A stretch of 64,000 nt of DNA from Batillaria attramentaria (lineage: Eukaryota > Mollusca > Gastropoda > Batillariidae). Location: the NCBI GenBank assembly GCA_018292915.2, contig JACVVK020000381.1, positions 216,001 through 280,000 of the forward strand, in the 5' to 3' direction. The notes under the pieces were generated by a model, which had not been told where the DNA came from, ran no database searches, and saw only the letters and a list, made by a program, of their open reading frames with translations. The translations under genes and the position numbers were made by a program. Below are positions 11,297 through 19,627 of this stretch, piece after piece. The first letter of the stretch is position 1. Each line of letters begins with the position of its first letter.

Positions 11297-11736
11297 CACA
11301 CACACACAGACGACGGAGGGCTATTACATAGACTCACTTTGTTACACAAGTGAGCCAAAAATTACCATCCAAGGACAGAAGTTTGAAAAAAAAAAAGAGG
11401 AATGTCTCCTTACCACTCAGGCCTCACTGGGTAATGCTAGTCTACTTTCTGTTTCGGCCAGAGAGCCACTTCACAGAAATCCACTCGCGTCACCTTTGCC
11501 TTTCTCTGTCTCTGTCGTGGTTAGGACTGCTGGGACTGCTGGCGTCTCAGGATGTTCCAGTTTCTGGCGAGCTGAACGTAGGCATGGCCATTCTCGTGTT
11601 GCCGCTGAACGCAGCTCTCAACCCATTCCTCTACACGCTGAACATTGTGCTGGAACGCAGGCGGAAAGCGAAGGAAGAGCGAATGTTGAAACAGCTACTG
11701 CTTTGTTGGGAACAAGACCTGGATGACAACAAATGA
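2382..11736 (+). CDS. GRL101-like receptor with LDLa repeats, LRRs and 7TM (5' end not in window)
   Basis: Rhodopsin-family GPCR of the LGR type, expected at the cell surface with a large ectodomain. Four exons are readable: about 2,382-2,761, 7,197-8,712, 9,265-9,576 and 11,525-11,736 (stop). Exon 1 holds an LDLa repeat with the calcium-box pattern DCADGSDEEFC. It joins exon 2 in phase 0 inside a further LDLa (CGQGQ, then CFTHREWCDD). Exon 2 adds two more LDLa repeats, a Cys-rich LRR cap, several LRRs and TM1 to TM4. Exon 3 carries TM4-TM6 and exon 4 TM6-TM7 with NPFLY and a basic tail. The DRY position reads ADRF (about 8,619-8,630). No CUB or lectin exons, as seen in the paralogue at 27,170-39,440, were found upstream, so the gene is 5' incomplete here or shorter. 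The start of the first exon is uncertain. The ligand is unknown; relaxin-receptor-like is only an analogy. Confidence 0.85.
2842..3834 (-). mobile_element. TTAA-flanked TIR element with THAP fragment (Kolobok-like), copy 1
   Basis: TTAA occurs directly at both ends (2,838-2,841 and 3,835-3,838). The ends are an imperfect inverted repeat of about 40 bp beginning AGGGTAAGGCAAGTCAAG on the left and AGGGTACGGCAAGTCAAG on the reverse complement of the right. Inside, on the minus strand, lies a THAP zinc-finger fragment. A TTAA target with a THAP-bearing product is typical of the Kolobok superfamily; piggyBac also uses TTAA but lacks THAP. At 993 bp, and frameshifted, it is not autonomous. It sits in the first visible intron of the plus-strand receptor. 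Confidence 0.7.
3300..3570 (-). pseudogene. THAP-domain fragment, frameshifted
   Basis: Minus-strand translation gives CKAFGC, NADGSHKSFYKFP, a conserved tryptophan in CAKWLETL, then AWNNRD before a stop. The CxxH half of the C2CH zinc site (VCGDHFTP) lies in another frame just downstream, and DCFIGAFANDV in yet another, so at least two frameshifts disable it. THAP domains bind DNA and are found in P-element and Kolobok-type transposases as well as host proteins. Here it belongs to the surrounding TIR element. Confidence 0.75.
4475..4741. repeat. 53-bp minisatellite, five units
   Basis: Five nearly identical 53-bp units in direct tandem (anchors at 4,481, 4,534, 4,587, 4,640 and 4,693); the last unit carries substitutions. 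It lies in the first visible intron of the plus-strand receptor. The flanks 3,839-4,474 and 4,742-5,115 show no gene. Confidence 0.95.
5116..5500 (+). pseudogene. LINE 3' end: RT C-terminal tail plus (ATT)n tail
   Basis: The frame at 5,116-5,343 reads SLRSS, then KMPKRNLKSFGERSFSFVAP, a W-TSLPAHLRNAP block and a SLKTFLF end. This is the standard C-terminus of CR1/L2-like reverse transcriptases. About 130 bp of 3' sequence with a GCGCATTGAG motif follow and end in (ATT)n near 5,470-5,500. It is a 5'-truncated insertion in the receptor intron. Confidence 0.8.
5501..5773. other. Intronic sequence without recognisable feature
   Basis: Non-coding intron of the plus-strand receptor between a LINE tail and a TTAA-flanked element. 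I see no gene or clear repeat. Confidence 0.6.
5778..6859 (+). mobile_element. TTAA-flanked TIR element with THAP fragment (Kolobok-like), copy 2
   Basis: TTAA flanks both ends (5,774-5,777 and 6,860-6,863). The terminal inverted repeat is AGGGGAAGTCCACCC against AGGGGAAGTCCAGCC. The interior encodes a THAP fragment on the plus strand. The length is 1,082 bp. Its termini differ from the element at 2,842-3,834, so it is a different family of the same kind. It lies in the same receptor intron. Confidence 0.7.
6069..6510 (+). pseudogene. THAP-domain fragment, one frameshift
   Basis: The ATG at 6,069 opens MVQCKAFGCFNQQCKCHNADGS, then the frame shifts near 6,150. The second frame continues with SLCAKWLKNL, VQDYTW and HRVCEDHLTRDCF, giving the C-x4-C and C-x2-H zinc ligands and the conserved W of a THAP finger. 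It closely resembles the fragment at 3,300-3,570. No catalytic transposase domain follows inside the element, so it is non-autonomous. Confidence 0.75.
7070..7130 (-). mobile_element. Fragment of the (ACCC)n-tailed SINE family
   Basis: Contains the minus-strand 3' block of the SINE described at 60,045-60,218 (GTTTAACGTCCTTTTCCACC and GTGATACCA), after a poly-G stretch. The tRNA head is missing. Confidence 0.6.
7197..8712 (+). CDS. Plus-strand receptor exon: LDLa, LRR, TM1-TM4
   Basis: Acceptor CATCAG|TGC, phase 0; donor ACTGCAG|GTTAGC, phase 1. It encodes the end of one LDLa and two full LDLa repeats (GHEDEADC, QRDDELFC). An LRR N-cap (CPDNCTCHGLAFTC) and LRRs with LxxLxLxxN spacing follow, then TM1 with GNTGTFVF, TM2 with LCLADLLMG, TM3 ending in ADRF, and the start of TM4. 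The portion up to about 8,285 and 8,450-8,615 is nearly identical to the minus-strand paralogue; the rest is not. Confidence 0.88.
8713..9264 (+). other. Intron of the plus-strand receptor with hairpin
   Basis: No gene inside. A local inverted repeat around 8,941-9,002 pairs TTTGGCTTAGTGGAAGT with ACTTCCACTAAGCCAGA across about 30 bp. The paralogue at 27,170-39,440 has no intron at this site. Confidence 0.6.
9265..9576 (+). CDS. Plus-strand receptor exon: TM4-TM6
   Basis: Acceptor CTTCAG|GT completes the G codon after WTA and gives a sensible TM4 (VLVWTAGLTLAATPLL). The exon continues through the ligand-side Cys (TGICIPLPI), TM5 (VLNFLLFLLIAVGQGSVY) and TM6 (VTIVISDFLCWFPI). The 3' boundary is AATAG|GCAAGT, a GC donor with otherwise perfect consensus, and it splices in phase 1 to 11,525. 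Reading through without splicing gives an early stop. Confidence 0.8.
9881..11358. mobile_element. Non-autonomous element with 14-bp TIRs and dimeric tandem core
   Basis: The ends are a perfect 14-bp inverted repeat (TTGGCTCACTTGTG at 9,881-9,894; its complement at 11,345-11,358). Inside, units of about 144-159 bp alternate as A-B dimers of about 300 bp, each with a GACCTTGACCTTG block near 10,173, 10,327, 10,471, 10,627, 10,771, 10,930 and 11,075. A (CA)n tract at 11,216-11,308 is next to the right end. No open frame of interest. It lies in the last intron of the plus-strand receptor. The superfamily is unknown. Confidence 0.7.
11525..11736 (+). CDS. Plus-strand receptor last exon: TM7 and tail
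   Basis: Acceptor GGTTAG|GA completes GLLGLLASQDVPVSG after the GC-donor intron. TM7 reads VGMAILVLPLNAALNPFLYTL with the canonical NPxxY (about 11,620-11,634). A basic tail (ERRRKAKEERMLKQLL) follows before TGA at 11,734-11,736. The minus-strand paralogue aligns across this segment but has TPLLN in place of NPFLY. Confidence 0.85.
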
Positions 11737-11912
11737 ACTGTTCTTATTGTTTACCTTCTTGAGTACAAAAAATCTAGCGGAAGTCAAAAATAGGTTAGAT
11801 ATATTGGCTGGCGCTACACCGCGGCCACGCGCTTACACGGTCATTTCATTCAAGGGACAATAAAAAAAATAATAATATTGCTTATCTCCTGACACTACGC
11901 AGTGTTCGTGAA

Positions 11913-11979
<67 letters not shown>

Positions 11980-12491
11980 GCCTATAGACATATACCCTAT
12001 AGACAAAAATGCAGGAATGTGGTATTTGGCAGTTTGGGTGGCATCCATCTGAAACTGGAAGCCATATTTCTCTACGTCCTTCACAGACAAATGCTTTCAA
12101 CATCCAAAAAAATCATGGGGCCAAATTAATCATTGGGCCAAATTAATCATTGGGCCAAATTAATCATTGGGCCAAATTTCAACATTGTTTCCCACGATTT
12201 GACGGAACATTCCTTATTTGGTTACTGAACATATATATACTGACAGCCTTCTTGAAACAAGGGTTTTTATGTTGTTTCCATAGTAATGGAAACAACATCA
12301 TAGGACGGGCTAAATTTTCCACGTTCATGGGCAAGCATCTGTGGTACAAACGCACGTCACTGCCGATCTCCCGCAGAGACGATTTTGCAAGTGTAACTCT
12401 GACAATGACGTAAGAAAACATGCGTCATCGATGCTGACATGTACGGTCCACCGAACGCGCTTCTCCTCCTCAGTGAGTGCCGTCTGTGTGG

Positions 12492-12569
<78 letters not shown>

Positions 12570-12582
12570 TGTGTCCAGGCCC
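11737..12582. repeat. Non-coding with microsatellites and a 17-bp minisatellite
   Basis: No gene. (CA)n occupies 11,916-11,978 and (TG)n 12,494-12,566. A 17-bp unit (CCAAATTAATCATTGGG) is repeated about 3.5 times at 12,118-12,177. Confidence 0.8.
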
Positions 12583-13190
12583 GTTTCTTCGAAAATACTC
12601 AACCGAATGGCTTCAAATTTGGGGTATCCAAATATATCAAAATGTTACATTAGACGATTCAAGCGTGTGATGATTGCTGAAGTGATTTGGGAGTTATCGC
12701 CCTTTTGAGACAAGTTGGTTGTCTTTCGTGTACAGGCGTAATATTTATTTAAATCACTCAAATTTTTGGCAGTAGATAGCTTAAATACGGACTCTGAACA
12801 GAGTCACTACTAGAAAATGGTCGCTCTTATAGTTTTCATGTAAACCGAGCCTGAGTTGACATTGCATGTGAACCCAGTTCAGATGCCTATTTCTCCGACA
12901 ATACTGAACCGATCGATTTCAAATGTGGGGTTTCTAAATGAATCAAGATTGTTGAACAGAAGGCCCGATCCAGGTAAGATTGCACACATGATTTGCGAGT
13001 TATCGCCCTTTTCAGAAATAGTGGCTTACTGGCGTTTAAGGGCGTAATATTTACCTAAACCACTCCATTTTTTGGACATAGATAGCATGAATACGGACTC
13101 TCAACTGAGTGAATTTTGGAGGTTGTCGCTTTTATACTTTTGGCGTAAGCCGTACCTGATGAAAGTGCTGGTGAACACACTTTAGATCTC
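12583..13190. repeat. Two-copy tandem repeat of about 306 bp
   Basis: The block starting near 12,583 is repeated, diverged, from about 12,889. Shared anchors are AATACT..ACCGA, GAGTTATCGCCCTTTT, GCGTAATATTTA and ATACGGACTCT. Part of it recurs inverted at 53,580-53,780. No coding potential. Confidence 0.75.
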
Positions 13191-13261
13191 AAAATCGCTC
13201 CTACTATACATAGATAATGAGCCTGGGGTGCCATAAAAAATATACAAAAAAATTAGAAAAA

Positions 13262-13836
13262 TTCACTGCAGCCGTTATCGTCAGTTGACCCGAAAATTTG
13301 TACTCACAGCACATTTCCTCTACAAGCCACACGCCTCACAATCACCGAAGAAGAGACGCACGCGCACTGACGTAAAGTAAGTGCGTCATGTTTGATTGAT
13401 GTGATGCTGTTTTTTCTTGGGGGTGTCTCGCCACTTTCTTTCCGAATTCCTCTGTTTGGAGACGTGGTGTATTTTACTTCTACTATGTCGCCATTTTCGT
13501 GCAATCGCAGAGAAGACACGGGATACAACAGAATACAACTCCAATACTTTATGAACAGAATATGCACGGAGAACAAATTCATGAAAGAAGAAGAACCCAG
13601 AACGCTGTGCAGGGCTGCTTACGTACTGAACAGGTCAGATCTAGAACATTTCTCAACTTACTGGAAGGTTCGATATCTTTCCAAGGTGACGTAATCTACT
13701 GACGTTACTGCACCAGCATGTTCTGGGATGGTCTAGAAATTATTTTGCATCGAAATGCAGTATCTTTTCGCGATCTCTACAACTTGACATGTGGAAAGCG
13801 GGAAATTCAGTGGGTTTCGTTTTTGCCACTGACTCA
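13262..13836. repeat. Segment inverted at 53,050-53,575
   Basis: About 560 bp match the reverse complement of 53,050-53,575 with modest divergence. Frames on both strands appear in both copies but resemble no known protein. The paralogue carries an extra SINE at 52,933-53,045 that is absent here. Confidence 0.75.
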
Positions 13837-13900
13837 CACTCAGAAGCATAATGCAAAGATCTTGGAAACATAAAGATAGTTCACTTACCTCCCTTTGAGG

Positions 13901-14668
13901 GACAACGCGTAAGAGTTGTCTGCGCGCATTAGCGCGCATCCCGCAGATCTACGCAGTAATGGCAGTATGGCAGAAAGCCAGAAACCACGCAAAAATTCGG
14001 GCGTGCAATGGTGTGCAGCGCCGAATTGCTGTCAGAAGCGAACACCAGGAACGGGAAAACCTTTCTGTAGATTTCCCCCTTGAAAAATAGAGGTAGGTAT
14101 GTCTACGATATCGAAGTTGGAGTCACGATCGGTATCGAAGTTGGAGCCAAGATTATGTTTTCTCCCAAACATAACACATAGCATCACACGTGAAAACCAA
14201 AATCGCCGCATCCACGACGTGTGACTGGCGTAAATTTAGTATAGAATCCGCATGCTTGTAAAAAGTCTGTTTGTTTGACCCAACCCTACACTAGCCGCCG
14301 TAAAACATTTTAACAAAATAAACACAAAAGAAGATGTCAGCGACTGACAGGTGGTCTCCCCCCATATATTTCGCATGTGTTTTAGGCCTATGGAAAACAT
14401 AAGTACTCTCAAAGTTCCGGAGGACGAACGAAAGATCTAGTTTGGCTTTCACTGCTGTACGTAGGCTACGCAGTGCATTTCGTTCGATGTGTTCAAGTAA
14501 AACTAGTACGGAACACAGAAAGATCGAATGTGCGAGAGATCCAAAGATGGACGCATCCGCTGAATACTTCCTGCTAACTCAGCATTAATCATATCTGCGA
14601 CCGACGATCCAGCAGATTCTATGTTGTGATATGGTTTTACAATGGTTAGAATGAAGTTCAGCCGGATG

Positions 14669-14725
<57 letters not shown>

Positions 14726-14995
14726 CAGTGCAACGTGCCGCTAGCACAGTTCAAGTCAACGTTATTTGTAAAGTTTAAAAAAAACAACAAAACACCACCG
14801 CCAACAAAACAACAAAAACAACACCAAAACCTGATGTCTGCGCCTGCCACGTGTGTTTACTGCTGTTTGTTTACACTGCATGCAAACCTCTTGATTTTTA
14901 AGAAAAGAGTTCTGTACATACCTACAGATTTCCCCCCAACAGTATGTGAACTGGAACAAGTGCCGATGAACGTTCCTGCCGCCGTATGAGTGACA

Positions 14996-15047
<52 letters not shown>

Positions 15048-15437
15048 CTGAATTTAGATGCAGGTAGACGCTAGCACAGTTTAAGTCACCGTGATTTGTA
15101 AAGTTGTCAGGGAAAAAAAAAATTACGCTGTATCTGCGTCAGCCGCGTGTGTTTACTGTTTGTTTACACTGCATGCACACGTACCACTTGAGGTCTTTTC
15201 TTCTTTTCTTTTTTTTTTTTTTTGACAAGAAAGCGAAAAAAAAAATGTTTGTTTTTCAACAGGAATACCAAAAGAAGTATTTCCCCGTTTATATTTGTCT
15301 GTTATTTGAACAATTCGGCGCAGAACACAATTGCATGCCCGGCTTTTGTGATCGCTTTCCACTTTCCGCCATGCTGTCACTATAGGGGCCAGATCTAGGA
15401 TGCGCGCTAATGCGGGCAGACAACTCTTCGCGTTGTC
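13901..15437. mobile_element. Long-TIR element with THAP starts at both ends, copy 1
   Basis: The left 65 bp or so (from GACAACGCGTAAGAGTTGTC) match the reverse complement of the right end (GACAACGCGAAGAGTTGTC) and extend into the start of a reading frame on each side. The left frame, at 13,967 (+), reads MAESQKPRKNSGVQWCAAPNC. The right frame, at 15,372 (-), reads MAESGKRSQKPGMQLCSAPNC. Both look like THAP N-termini. The interior has (TG)n at 14,672-14,722 and 15,000-15,046 and no transposase. A second copy lies at 43,690-45,215. Confidence 0.7.
13967..14083 (+). pseudogene. THAP-like N-terminal fragment
   Basis: A 38-codon frame with two Cys in CAAPNC and an end reading CRFPP, followed by TGA. 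The homologous copy at 43,756 reads FFRFAP at this point, closer to the usual THAP FFRFP motif. No C-x2-H half is found downstream in any frame. Confidence 0.5.
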
Positions 15438-15454
15438 TATATGTCTCTCTTACG

Positions 15455-16120
15455 ACACTCTCTGGGGCACAGAGTCTTTCAGTGGAAAGTACCTCTGTGC
15501 ACAGTGGGGAAATGGCGCTCACTGCGCTACCGTGACGGGCCTAAATTGTCTCGGTGCTCTCAAACACAAGGTCGCGCACTATGTCATCCTTGACCAGCTT
15601 TGAACCCAGAGGGATCCTCAATGGCGCAAGTGATGGCAGGCTGTCTTCAGAGTGAAAGTAGGCGTGTTTCTGAATCATAGACATACATAACATGTCTCTG
15701 TCTGAATGGACAGATCTATTATTACATTAAGTCCTAGAGCACGGGTGTGTATGCTTTTGTAATCGTCTCTTATTCCACCACAAGGCAGGTACGTGATCGT
15801 CTGCACCGTGCAATAATACTTGCCTGTAGAGTGCAACACCCTTGCCTGTCAGAGTGCAACCCCCTTGCCGTTTACTCACATCCTGTTGGATCAGTGAACT
15901 ACGTAAACAGTGCCATCAAAGCGCAACAATAATTGTCCGCTGGCAAAGATTTTGCCCAAACGAAAAGTGGTCGGATATTCAAGACTTCGTTTCAAATCGA
16001 ATTATATGACACACAAGTCTCTGCTTTTCTAAAAAAAATTCGCCATTTTTGAAAATGGCGCTGGGTGTAAGCAGTCACATTTTCACGCCCCGCCGAAAAG
16101 GGACTGCACTCTGGAGTCTA
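15455..16120. mobile_element. 666-bp element with 8-bp target duplication, copy 1
   Basis: Flanked by CTCTTACG at 15,447-15,454 and 16,121-16,128. The paralogous segment at 45,229-45,236 has a single CTCTTACG and no insert, an empty site. A second copy of 665 bp lies at 52,095-52,759 with a different duplication. Terminal inverted repeats are short and imperfect (ACACTCTCTGG / TAGACTCCAGAGTG). The 8-bp duplication fits hAT or P superfamilies. No transposase frame, so it is non-autonomous. Confidence 0.8.
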
Positions 16121-16172
16121 CTCTTACGAGGGCAGGAGTGACGCGTCTTTCTGATTCCAAGGTCTTTGCATA

Positions 16173-16234
<62 letters not shown>

Positions 16235-16751
16235 GGGGGGGGGGAGGTGCGTGCGTGCGCGCGCAAGCGCGCGTCTAAGGCGAGAGAGAGGGTCTCTTCT
16301 CCGGTACCAGTAAGCAATCGTCTGTCAGTCAGGTCTGCGGGAAGTAACTCTGTCAAAGGGGAACGACTTTATTACAAGAATTCATTCACCCATGTAGAAC
16401 CTCGCATACGCCAAAAAGTTGTGACGTCAACCAGCTAGGCGAGCTCACACGACCTCATGTGTTTGGGTTTTTGCAAGTGCATAGAGGCACGATAAGGGTT
16501 TTCAGTACTTTCTTTATGTCAGCATGCTTGATGTCAGAGAGCTTGCGTTCCGGCGTGTGCGCGCGGGCTGCATACATGACACAACGACTACGACTGTGAC
16601 TACAGCATGTCATTGAATGGAAACAACATATTGGGCTGGTGGCCATCTTGTTTCTGGTTGTAAAATAGACATAGATCGTTTCAAGTCTTGAAAACATATC
16701 TGTTCCGGTTTTCTTTCGACCAGGTCCGTCTTCTTCCTCTTGATTCAGCTG

Positions 16752-16800
<49 letters not shown>

Positions 16801-17002
16801 GGTATGAGTGTAGGAGTACGAATATTGAGTCACTTTTTTGAGAATTTGCACTACATACTGTACTGTACGATTCATTATTATTATTATTATCTTTAATCGC
16901 TGAATACACCTTGGACACGGTGAGACAAAGCGAACTGACCCGTATAGAAACAGATTTAAACTCGAACATCTAAGACTATAAGGTAGGGAGATAAGAAAAC
17001 CG
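16121..17002. repeat. Non-coding; mosaic repeat block and LINE tail
   Basis: 16,260-16,680 is present inverted at 51,800-52,870. (TG)n tracts lie at 16,173-16,232 and 16,754-16,799. The stretch 16,800-16,892 resembles 29,345-29,436, a LINE 3' tail ending in (ATT)n. No gene seen. Confidence 0.7.
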
Positions 17003-17175
17003 TTATCCAACGACGCTCTGCTGACACTCGCACTCCGGCCGACGCACCGCGAGATCCGGTGGACAGTCGACTTCCTCCCACGTCACTTCCGGGTTGTCCC
17101 AGCCCAGCCTATCCATTTGACCGACGTGGTTCTGAAGGTCGAAGTGCACCTCATAGCCGTGAGTGTTGACCTGGT
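17003..17175 (-). CDS. GH45 endoglucanase terminal exon (intact)
   Basis: Glycoside hydrolase family 45 cleaves beta-1,4-glucan and in molluscs is a secreted digestive enzyme. This exon starts after acceptor TTTCCAG, phase 1, and reads DQVNTHGYEVHFDLQNHVGQ. It ends in the Cys-rich ECECQQSVVG before TAA. The HFD aspartate is at the position of the catalytic acid. All three GH45 terminal exons in the window keep the PEV-WEEV-C core. No partner upstream exon is near on this strand; the closest is at 23,963-24,085, whose phase fits. It may be the true last exon of that gene or an orphan duplicate. Confidence 0.75.
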
Positions 17176-17461
17176 CTGGAAAACACACACAAAGAAAATA
17201 TCAGTGAGAATATCAGAACTGATGGATTTTCCTGGCCGAAGGGGCACAACTCAGTTATTACATGTACTACGGATAATCGCGTGCTATAAAAGGAAAAGAT
17301 AGTATGGAATAATAATAATAATGATAAAGATAATAGGCTGCTGATGTCCTCACAGTACCGGGCGTATTTTTCTTTATCACGTTTTGCACGGTTGTTCTAG
17401 CAATCAGCGGGTACATAATATTTGACCCAGGCAGGCCATAGACGTCAGCAGAAACCATTTA

Positions 17462-17590
17462 AAACGGCGCCGGGTCGATGGTTTAGTGGTTCAGAGACTT
17501 TGTCACCATTGTAGGAGGTCAGGTTCGAGTCCCACTCAGGACGAAGATTTTTTCTTTCTCGCATGTGGCACCGTTCATTCGGGCCGACCG
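17462..17590 (+). mobile_element. tRNA-headed SINE (family 1), 3' truncated
   Basis: A box-like TGGTTTAGTGG and B box GGTTCGAGTCCC precede the family block GTGGCACCGTTCATTCGGGCCGA. The element stops where the next repeat begins. Full copies are at 34,226 and 40,117. Confidence 0.75.
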
Positions 17591-18100
17591 TTACTGAAGG
17601 CCGTTCTTAACCGGGCGAACTTTTGGTTCGCGAACTAGGTTCGAAGAGTACGGCGAACTAGATTCGCGCACGTTGTTTCTTAACCGGCCGAACCCTTCTT
17701 CCCAAACCCTGGTTCGAAAGGTTCGCCGAACTAGGTTTGAGGTCTGCACAGCGTGTCGTGGGAACCCTCGCGATCCTTTGGCCGATCCTGCGCTCTGATT
17801 GGTTGCTCGGGGAGAGCTGTTGTGCGCATGTACAAATTTGAGGAAAATGGCGGACGGCATGGCGGCTATCGACTCACTTGACATTTCCCTCTCTTGCGCT
17901 CTTTTCCTCTTTCCTCATTTTCCTCGGCTTCCAAGAGTTCACTCAAAACGATAACTACCGCAAATGCCTCGTCGTCTCGATCTACGAAGGCGGCCATTTT
18001 GGTTGTTTACGATTGCCAGTGTCTCTACTCTCGCCTTGCTCGGGCGATGACGTATGCATATCATTAACGGTCGGTTAAGAAAGAAAACTAGTTGGGCCGA
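17591..18100. repeat. GC-rich element with repeated GAACTAGGTTCG motifs
   Basis: CTTAACCGG-type ends face inward (TTCTTAACCGG near 17,605 and CCGACCGTTAA / CGGTTAAGAA near 18,064-18,079), and GTTCGCGAACTAG-type blocks are repeated at 17,620-17,735. It truncates the SINE to its left. It may be a PIF/Harbinger-like MITE, but the ends are not clear enough to be sure. Confidence 0.4.
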
Positions 18101-18405
18101 ACCTGTGGAACTACGTACGTGTGCGCGCTCGGCCTGTTCGTATACAATACACAGTCTGAGAGAATGTGTGCACAATACTGAATTTGCTTATGACATCATA
18201 GTTACACCGACGCTGACCTAGATACGGGCCTCTGATGTCTAAACACCTAACCTAACACAACCTGACAGTTGACGGGAATACGACACACACTTTCCTTGGA
18301 CATTTACGGTTTTGAAATATGCCAGACGCGGCCATTGTGGTTTTGAGGGTTGATTAAGAAGAGACGTGTGACGTTGTTATGACATTGTGATGTTGCAGTC
18401 GACAG

Positions 18406-18975
18406 GCGGGTGCGTGCCAGGTGAAGGAAGTGTCCCGAGGAATCATAACTTACACATCTTCATGGTCACCAACGACTGCCCCGTCGCAGAAAATTGGCAC
18501 TGGTGTGGTAAGGGCAGAAAACCTGGACAAAGTCAGTATAGTTTACGTCACTTTGTTCGGCGCAATTTACGTCATTTTTCTTCAGTACGTTTTCGTCATT
18601 TTCTACTAAGCTATTTTAAGTTAGATTCACCGCAGGTAAAGCTTGCATCGACCTTTGAAATACCCGTAAATCAAACGAATGATTTATCTTAGTTTAGTTT
18701 CAACTCGAGTTTCGTTCCGGGAATGTAATCGCTCACCATTACTACTGCATTGTGACGTAACACACGGGTGACGAAGTACTCATTCTCCACTCTTCCTCCC
18801 TCCAGATTCACCCAACCAGGCGGGTTATGAGGTGCACTTTGACCTTCAGAATGGACAAGGTCAGATCGACAGGCTCGGCTGAAACAACCCGGAAGTCGTC
18901 TGGGAGGAGGTCAATTGTCCGAGCGACGTCCTCCATAAGTGGAACCAGTGCGAGTGTCATGGACATGGCAAATAA
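18406..18975 (+). pseudogene. GH45 endoglucanase fragment, two exons, premature TGA
   Basis: Exon 18,406-18,507 reads GGCVPGEGSV, then FMVTNDCPVAENWHWC, with donor GTG|GTAAGG. Exon 18,806-18,975 (acceptor CTCCAG, phase 1) reads DSPNQAGYEVHFDLQNGQGQ and ends CECHGHGK before TAA. A TGA at 18,880-18,882 replaces the tryptophan codon of the conserved GW(D/N)NPEV motif. No exon for the catalytic N-terminal TRYDD segment is present upstream on this strand. With the opposite orientation to its neighbours, this looks like a truncated, decaying inverted duplicate. Confidence 0.8.
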
Positions 18976-19370
18976 ATGTACACGGCACAACACCCCGCCT
19001 TTTCAGTTTCACCCCGACCTCCCACCCCACCTAAATTTCACCCCACAACCCCAACCACCACTACGCCCCTCCACCACCATCGCCCTTCTGTAGAATCTAC
19101 CCCAGACGCCCAAGACTAAAGTGTTGTTACATTATTTTGTTTCAAAAAAAAAAAAAAAAAAAAACGGTGGGTAATTATACAGCATAAGAGCACGTAACTC
19201 GGGAACCAAGCCAATGATACGTCTTGGCTTGGAGTCCATGCCTCTACAGAACCGGTAGGAAACGGGAAATTTGTGGCGACTCAAAACGATGGCCTTTGTA
19301 AAACAAAAGAACAGTCTAGAATGGTCAAGAATAACGTAGCGTTTACGGCAAACATACTCTGGCAGTAAAA

Positions 19371-19393
19371 CTAACCCTAACCCTAACCCTAAC
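19371..19393. repeat. Short interstitial telomere-like tract
   Basis: Nearly four units of CCCTAA in a row, the animal telomere sequence, directly abutting the 5' side of a truncated LINE tail. Confidence 0.8.
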
Positions 19394-19627
19394 TCTCTGC
19401 CTATGGGGCGGAGACAACCATCTTTATCAGCTTTTAGATCTGGACTGAAAACCCACCTTTTTCAACAGGCTTTCAACTGATGTGTCTTTGTATTGTGTGA
19501 TGTGATTGACGTGTTTGTCTGTATAGTGTGAATGTGTATGAGTGATGTGTGTTAGCGCAATGAGTCACTGTTTCTGAGAAGTGCGCTATATAAATGAAAT
19601 TTATTATTATTATTATTATTATTAAAA
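19394..19627 (+). mobile_element. 5'-truncated LINE 3' end with (ATT)n tail
   Basis: The frame PSLSAFRSGLKTHLFQQAFN then stop is the extreme C-terminus of CR1/L2-like reverse transcriptase. About 150 bp of 3' sequence with GCGCAATGAGTCACTG and GTGCGCTATATAAATG follow, then (ATT)n at about 19,600-19,625. Confidence 0.8.

Noticed and set aside
19371..19393. True chromosome end
   Set aside because: Fewer than four units and flanked by ordinary sequence on both sides.
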